Origin: Burkholderiales bacterium
GTDB taxonomy: Bacteria > Pseudomonadota > Gammaproteobacteria > Burkholderiales > CAIKXV01
DNA length: 7,420 nt
Direction of reading: 5' to 3'
Assembly: GCA_019751575.1 (NCBI GenBank)
Contig: JAIENF010000403.1
Location: forward strand, 1 to 7,420
Shown in pieces: positions 5,772 through 7,420 of the stretch. A program made the position numbers and the translations under genes. How positions within the stretch are numbered: the first letter of the stretch is position 1; every line of letters starts with the position of its first letter. The notes under the pieces are model-generated. The model saw only the letters and a program-made list of their open reading frames with translations, was not told the DNA's origin and searched no databases.

Positions 5772-6809
5772 ATGACAGCCGTAGCCGCCGCAACCCTGCC
5801 GAACACCCGACCGGCCCGGACGGCCGCAACCGCATCGCTCTGGACGTTCGCCGCGGCGGCCGTATCGTGCCTGCTTGCAGTGCCGGCACAGGCCGCCGAA
5901 CGCCCCGCTGGCTACCCGTCGCAGCCGGTGCGGCTGGTGGTGCCGTTCCCGCCGGGCGGCACCAGCGACATCGTCGCGCGGGTGATCGGCCAGCGGCTGT
6001 CGACCACCGTCGGCCAGCGCTTCGTGGTCGAGAACCGCCCGGGCGCCGGTGCGGCGATCGGCATCGTCGCGGTGACCTCGGCCAGCCCGGACGGCCACAC
6101 CCTTCTGCTCGGGGCCGCCGGACCGCTGACGATGAGCCCGCACATGGGCAAGGTACCGTATGTCGTCGACCGCGACCTCGCGACCATCGCGCTGATCACC
6201 GCCGTGCCCAACATCGCGGTGGTGCACCCGAGCGTCCCGGCGAAGACGCTCGCCGACATGGTGAAGCTGGTCCAGGCGCGCCCGGGCAGCGTGAGCTTCG
6301 GCTCCGCCGGCCAGGGCACGACCGCCCACCTGTCGGGCGAACTGTTCCGCACGCTGGCCGGCGGGCAGATGATCCATGTGCCCTACAAGGGCACGTCGGC
6401 CGCGGTGGCAGACCTGGTCGGCGGCCAGATAGACATGCTGATCGACAACCTTCCCGGCGTGCTGCCGCAGGTGCGCGCAGGCAAGTTGCGCGCGCTCGCG
6501 CTGACCAGCCCGACACGCTCGAAGGCAGCGCCCGACGTGCCTTCGGCAGGCGAGGCTGGCATGAAGGACCTGCTGGTGAGCGGCTGGTTCGGCTTCCTGT
6601 CCCCGGCAAGGACGCCGGCCCCGATCAACGAGTGGCTGGCGCAGGAGATGATCGCCGCGGCAAGGGTGCCTGAAGTGCAGGCGCAGCTGGCGGATCTCGG
6701 CGGCGAACTCGACCTGAAGGGACCGTCCGAGTTCCGGACCTACCTGCGGGCGGAGTCCGAACGCTGGGCGAAGATCATCGGCGCCGCGAAGCTGGCGATC
6801 CCGCAGTAG
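5772..6809 (+). CDS. Bug/TctC-family periplasmic solute-binding receptor (oxygenase-linked copy)
   Basis: A 345-residue secreted receptor of the Bug/TctC family, distinct from the one on the left side. A signal peptide is clear: hydrophobic stretch at about 22-38 and a likely cleavage site after A-Q-A at 41. The mature part has GYPSQPVRLVVPFPPGGTSD (about 47-66), VVENRPGAGAAIG (about 85-97), SPDGHT and later HVPYKGTSAAVADLVGGQID, all typical. A GAGGAGG ribosome site (5755-5761) overlaps the beta stop codon, with a rather long 10-base spacer to the ATG. The gene is thus co-transcribed with the oxygenase, which suggests its ligand is the oxygenase substrate or a relative of it. No TctA/TctB gene accompanies it here; such orphan receptors are common in Burkholderiales and may share a permease, perhaps the one encoded at the left edge. 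Confidence 0.93.
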   Translation: MTAVAAATLPNTRPARTAATASLWTFAAAAVSCLLAVPAQAAERPAGYPSQPVRLVVPFPPGGTSDIVARVIGQRLSTTVGQRFVVENRPGAGAAIGIVAVTSASPDGHTLLLGAAGPLTMSPHMGKVPYVVDRDLATIALITAVPNIAVVHPSVPAKTLADMVKLVQARPGSVSFGSAGQGTTAHLSGELFRTLAGGQMIHVPYKGTSAAVADLVGGQIDMLIDNLPGVLPQVRAGKLRALALTSPTRSKAAPDVPSAGEAGMKDLLVSGWFGFLSPARTPAPINEWLAQEMIAAARVPEVQAQLADLGGELDLKGPSEFRTYLRAESERWAKIIGAAKLAIPQ

Positions 6810-6812
6810 CAC

Positions 6813-6859
6813 GGCCGGCGGCGATGCAACGCAAGCGGCTCCGCGGGTGGCCGGCGGCG
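6813..6859. repeat. Short direct repeat downstream of the oxygenase operon
   Basis: GGCCGGCGGCG occurs at 6813-6823 and again at 6849-6859, 36 bases apart, just after the receptor stop codon. Low-complexity GC-rich repeats of this size can arise by chance; no role is apparent. Confidence 0.3.
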
Positions 6860-6887
6860 CAGCCGTGGCTGGCGCGGGCGCGTCCAG

Positions 6888-6899
6888 CTGTGATCACAG
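6888..6899. promoter_or_regulatory. Palindromic operator candidate upstream of cofG/fbiC (copy 2)
   Basis: CTGTGATCACAG is a perfect 12-base palindrome whose first 11 bases are identical to the candidate operator at 3906-3916. It is intergenic, about 85 bases before the cofG/fbiC start codon and about 50 bases before a TAGCAT -10 candidate. That is farther than in copy 1 (17 bases), by roughly three helical turns. The position would suit an activator or a repressor acting at a distance. Confidence 0.6.
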
Positions 6900-6930
6900 A
6901 ATCGCGCAGGCAGCGTTCCGGGCGGGTCTG

Positions 6931-6949
6931 ACCGCGGCGGTTTCGCGGT
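6931..6949. repeat. Inverted repeat just upstream of cofG/fbiC
   Basis: ACCGCG (6931-6936) and CGCGGT (6944-6949) are exact inverted copies around a 7-base loop. No T-run follows, so it is not a typical terminator. It overlaps the first base of the possible -10 element. Confidence 0.3.
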
Positions 6950-6954
6950 AGCAT
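6949..6954 (+). promoter_or_regulatory. Possible -10 element for cofG/fbiC
   Basis: TAGCAT matches TATAAT at four of six positions. With its flanks it forms GTAnnATGC, also found around the -10 candidate of the alpha-subunit promoter. The only -35-like hexamer is CTGACC (6928-6933) at a short 15-base spacing. Weak prediction. Confidence 0.25.
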
Positions 6955-6962
6955 GCCGACAG

Positions 6963-6978
6963 ACCCTGCAGAGGCAGC
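6963..6978 (+). repeat. Leader repeat with ribosome binding site, copy 2 (cofG/fbiC)
   Basis: ACCCTGCAGAGGCAGC ends 5 bases before the TTG start and differs from the alpha-subunit leader (3953-3968) at one position. It contains the ribosome site AGAGG. Confidence 0.5.
6970..6974 (+). promoter_or_regulatory. Ribosome binding site for the TTG start of cofG/fbiC
   Basis: AGAGG lies 9 bases before TTG at 6984. There is no ATG in frame until 7083, which would leave only about 18 residues before the conserved core and has no good ribosome site, so TTG is preferred. Confidence 0.6.
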
Positions 6979-6983
6979 AATCC

Positions 6984-7420
6984 TTGTCCCCGACCGATGA
7001 TCCGATCAGCCTGCTGACCCGCCTGGTCGCCGAGTCCGATCCGGCGAACGGACCGGCGGCCGCGGCCGCTGCGACCGCGAGCATGCTCGCCCGCGCGCGC
7101 GCGCTGCGCGACCAGGGCCACGGCCGGCGCATCACCTATTCGCGCAAGGTGTTCATCCCGCTCACCCGGCTCTGCCGCGACGTCTGCCACTACTGCACCT
7201 TCGCCACCACGCCGGGCGCGCTGCCCTCGCCCTACCTGACAGAGGACGAGGTGCTCGCGATCGCCCGTGCCGGGCGCGACGCCGGCTGTGACGAAGCACT
7301 GTTCACGCTCGGCGACAAGCCGGAGCTGCGCTGGCCCGAGGCGCGCGCCTTCCTCGACCGGCTCGGCCATGCATCGACGATCGATTACCTGGCGGCGATG
7401 TGCGAACGGGTGCTGGACGA
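6984..7420 (+). CDS. 7,8-didemethyl-8-hydroxy-5-deazariboflavin synthase, CofG or CofG half of FbiC (5' part only)
   Basis: The first 145 residues of a radical SAM enzyme of coenzyme F420 biosynthesis; the gene runs off the right edge. CofG with CofH (or the FbiC fusion of both) makes the deazaflavin chromophore Fo from tyrosine and a flavin precursor. The signature is [20 protein letters not shown] (52-71), holding the CX3CX2C iron-sulphur ligands Cys64, Cys68 and Cys71, followed by T-F-A. The later blocks [15 protein letters not shown] and [15 protein letters not shown] are equally typical. The N-terminal region of about 50 residues ([17 protein letters not shown]...) precedes the core as in other family members. 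The start is TTG at 6984 with AGAGG upstream. It may be the first gene of a new transcript or read through from the receptor gene 174 bases upstream. Whether it is a single CofG or an FbiC fusion depends on sequence beyond the window. Confidence 0.9.
   Translation, partial: MSPTDDPISLLTRLVAESDPANGPAAAAAATASMLARARALRDQGHGRRITYSRKVFIPLTRLCRDVCHYCTFATTPGALPSPYLTEDEVLAIARAGRDAGCDEALFTLGDKPELRWPEARAFLDRLGHASTIDYLAAMCERVLD

Larger units (their letters stand above)
6810..6983. other. Intergenic region between Bug receptor and cofG/fbiC
   Basis: A stretch of 174 bases without a convincing gene. It holds a direct repeat, the second palindromic operator, a small GGTCTGACC palindrome (6925-6933), an inverted repeat, a possible -10 element and the cofG/fbiC ribosome site. 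No intrinsic terminator (GC hairpin followed by T-run) is seen after the receptor gene, so some read-through into cofG/fbiC is possible. Confidence 0.6.

Noticed and set aside
4977..6812. A 611-codon open frame on the minus strand across the alpha, beta and second Bug genes
   Set aside because: Antisense to three clear genes, of shadow-frame composition (Arg, His, Ala, Gly rich), with no domain signals.
6925..6933. GGTCTGACC as a FadR/GntR operator core
   Set aside because: It is a 9-base palindrome with a single central base and no extended symmetry; too short to call in GC-rich DNA, so only mentioned in the intergenic entry.
7089..7110. Alternating GC run (possible Z-DNA)
   Set aside because: It encodes an Ala/Arg repeat in the N-terminal part of cofG/fbiC; common in GC-rich coding DNA.
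1..7420. CRISPR arrays, tRNA or rRNA genes, insertion sequences
   Set aside because: No regularly spaced repeats, no tRNA-like cloverleaf and no transposase or terminal inverted repeats were seen on either strand.

Overview
The window is GC-rich (roughly two thirds G+C by eye) and almost fully coding. It looks like a proteobacterial chromosome segment, most likely betaproteobacterial (Burkholderiales-like). Two large periplasmic receptors of the Bug/TctC family, a TctB fragment and a three-component Rieske oxygenase point that way. The organism itself cannot be named from this sequence.

The layout is two divergent gene clusters around a short control region at about 3837-3972. Leftward (minus strand), in order of transcription: a Rieske ferredoxin (3836-3528), an octopine/nopaline dehydrogenase-like protein (3448-2363), a luciferase-like (LLM class) flavin/F420 oxidoreductase (2269-1274), a Bug/TctC solute receptor (1224-199) and the start of a TctB membrane subunit that runs off the left edge. 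Rightward (plus strand): the alpha (3973-5229) and beta (5232-5756) subunits of a ring-hydroxylating dioxygenase of the salicylate 5-hydroxylase/anthranilate dioxygenase type, a second Bug/TctC receptor (5772-6809), a 174-base gap with regulatory-looking structure, and the 5' end of a cofG/fbiC radical SAM gene (6984 to the right edge) for coenzyme F420 synthesis. That last gene starts with TTG.

Inferred working model: an aromatic or heteroaromatic acid is taken up by a tripartite tricarboxylate-type transporter with one or two periplasmic receptors. It is hydroxylated by the alpha/beta oxygenase, fed electrons by the divergently encoded ferredoxin and a reductase not present here. It may then be processed by the LLM oxidoreductase and the opine-dehydrogenase-like enzyme. 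A deazaflavin synthase gene next door suggests the LLM enzyme could use F420, which is uncommon in Proteobacteria.

The most striking non-coding signal is a perfect palindrome, TGTGATCACA (11 shared bases with the preceding C). It occurs in the ferredoxin/alpha divergent promoter and again in front of cofG/fbiC, and I saw no other exact copy in the window. The alpha and cofG genes also share a near-identical 16-base leader just before their start codons (15 of 16 bases). Together these suggest that one regulator links the dioxygenase to F420 synthesis.
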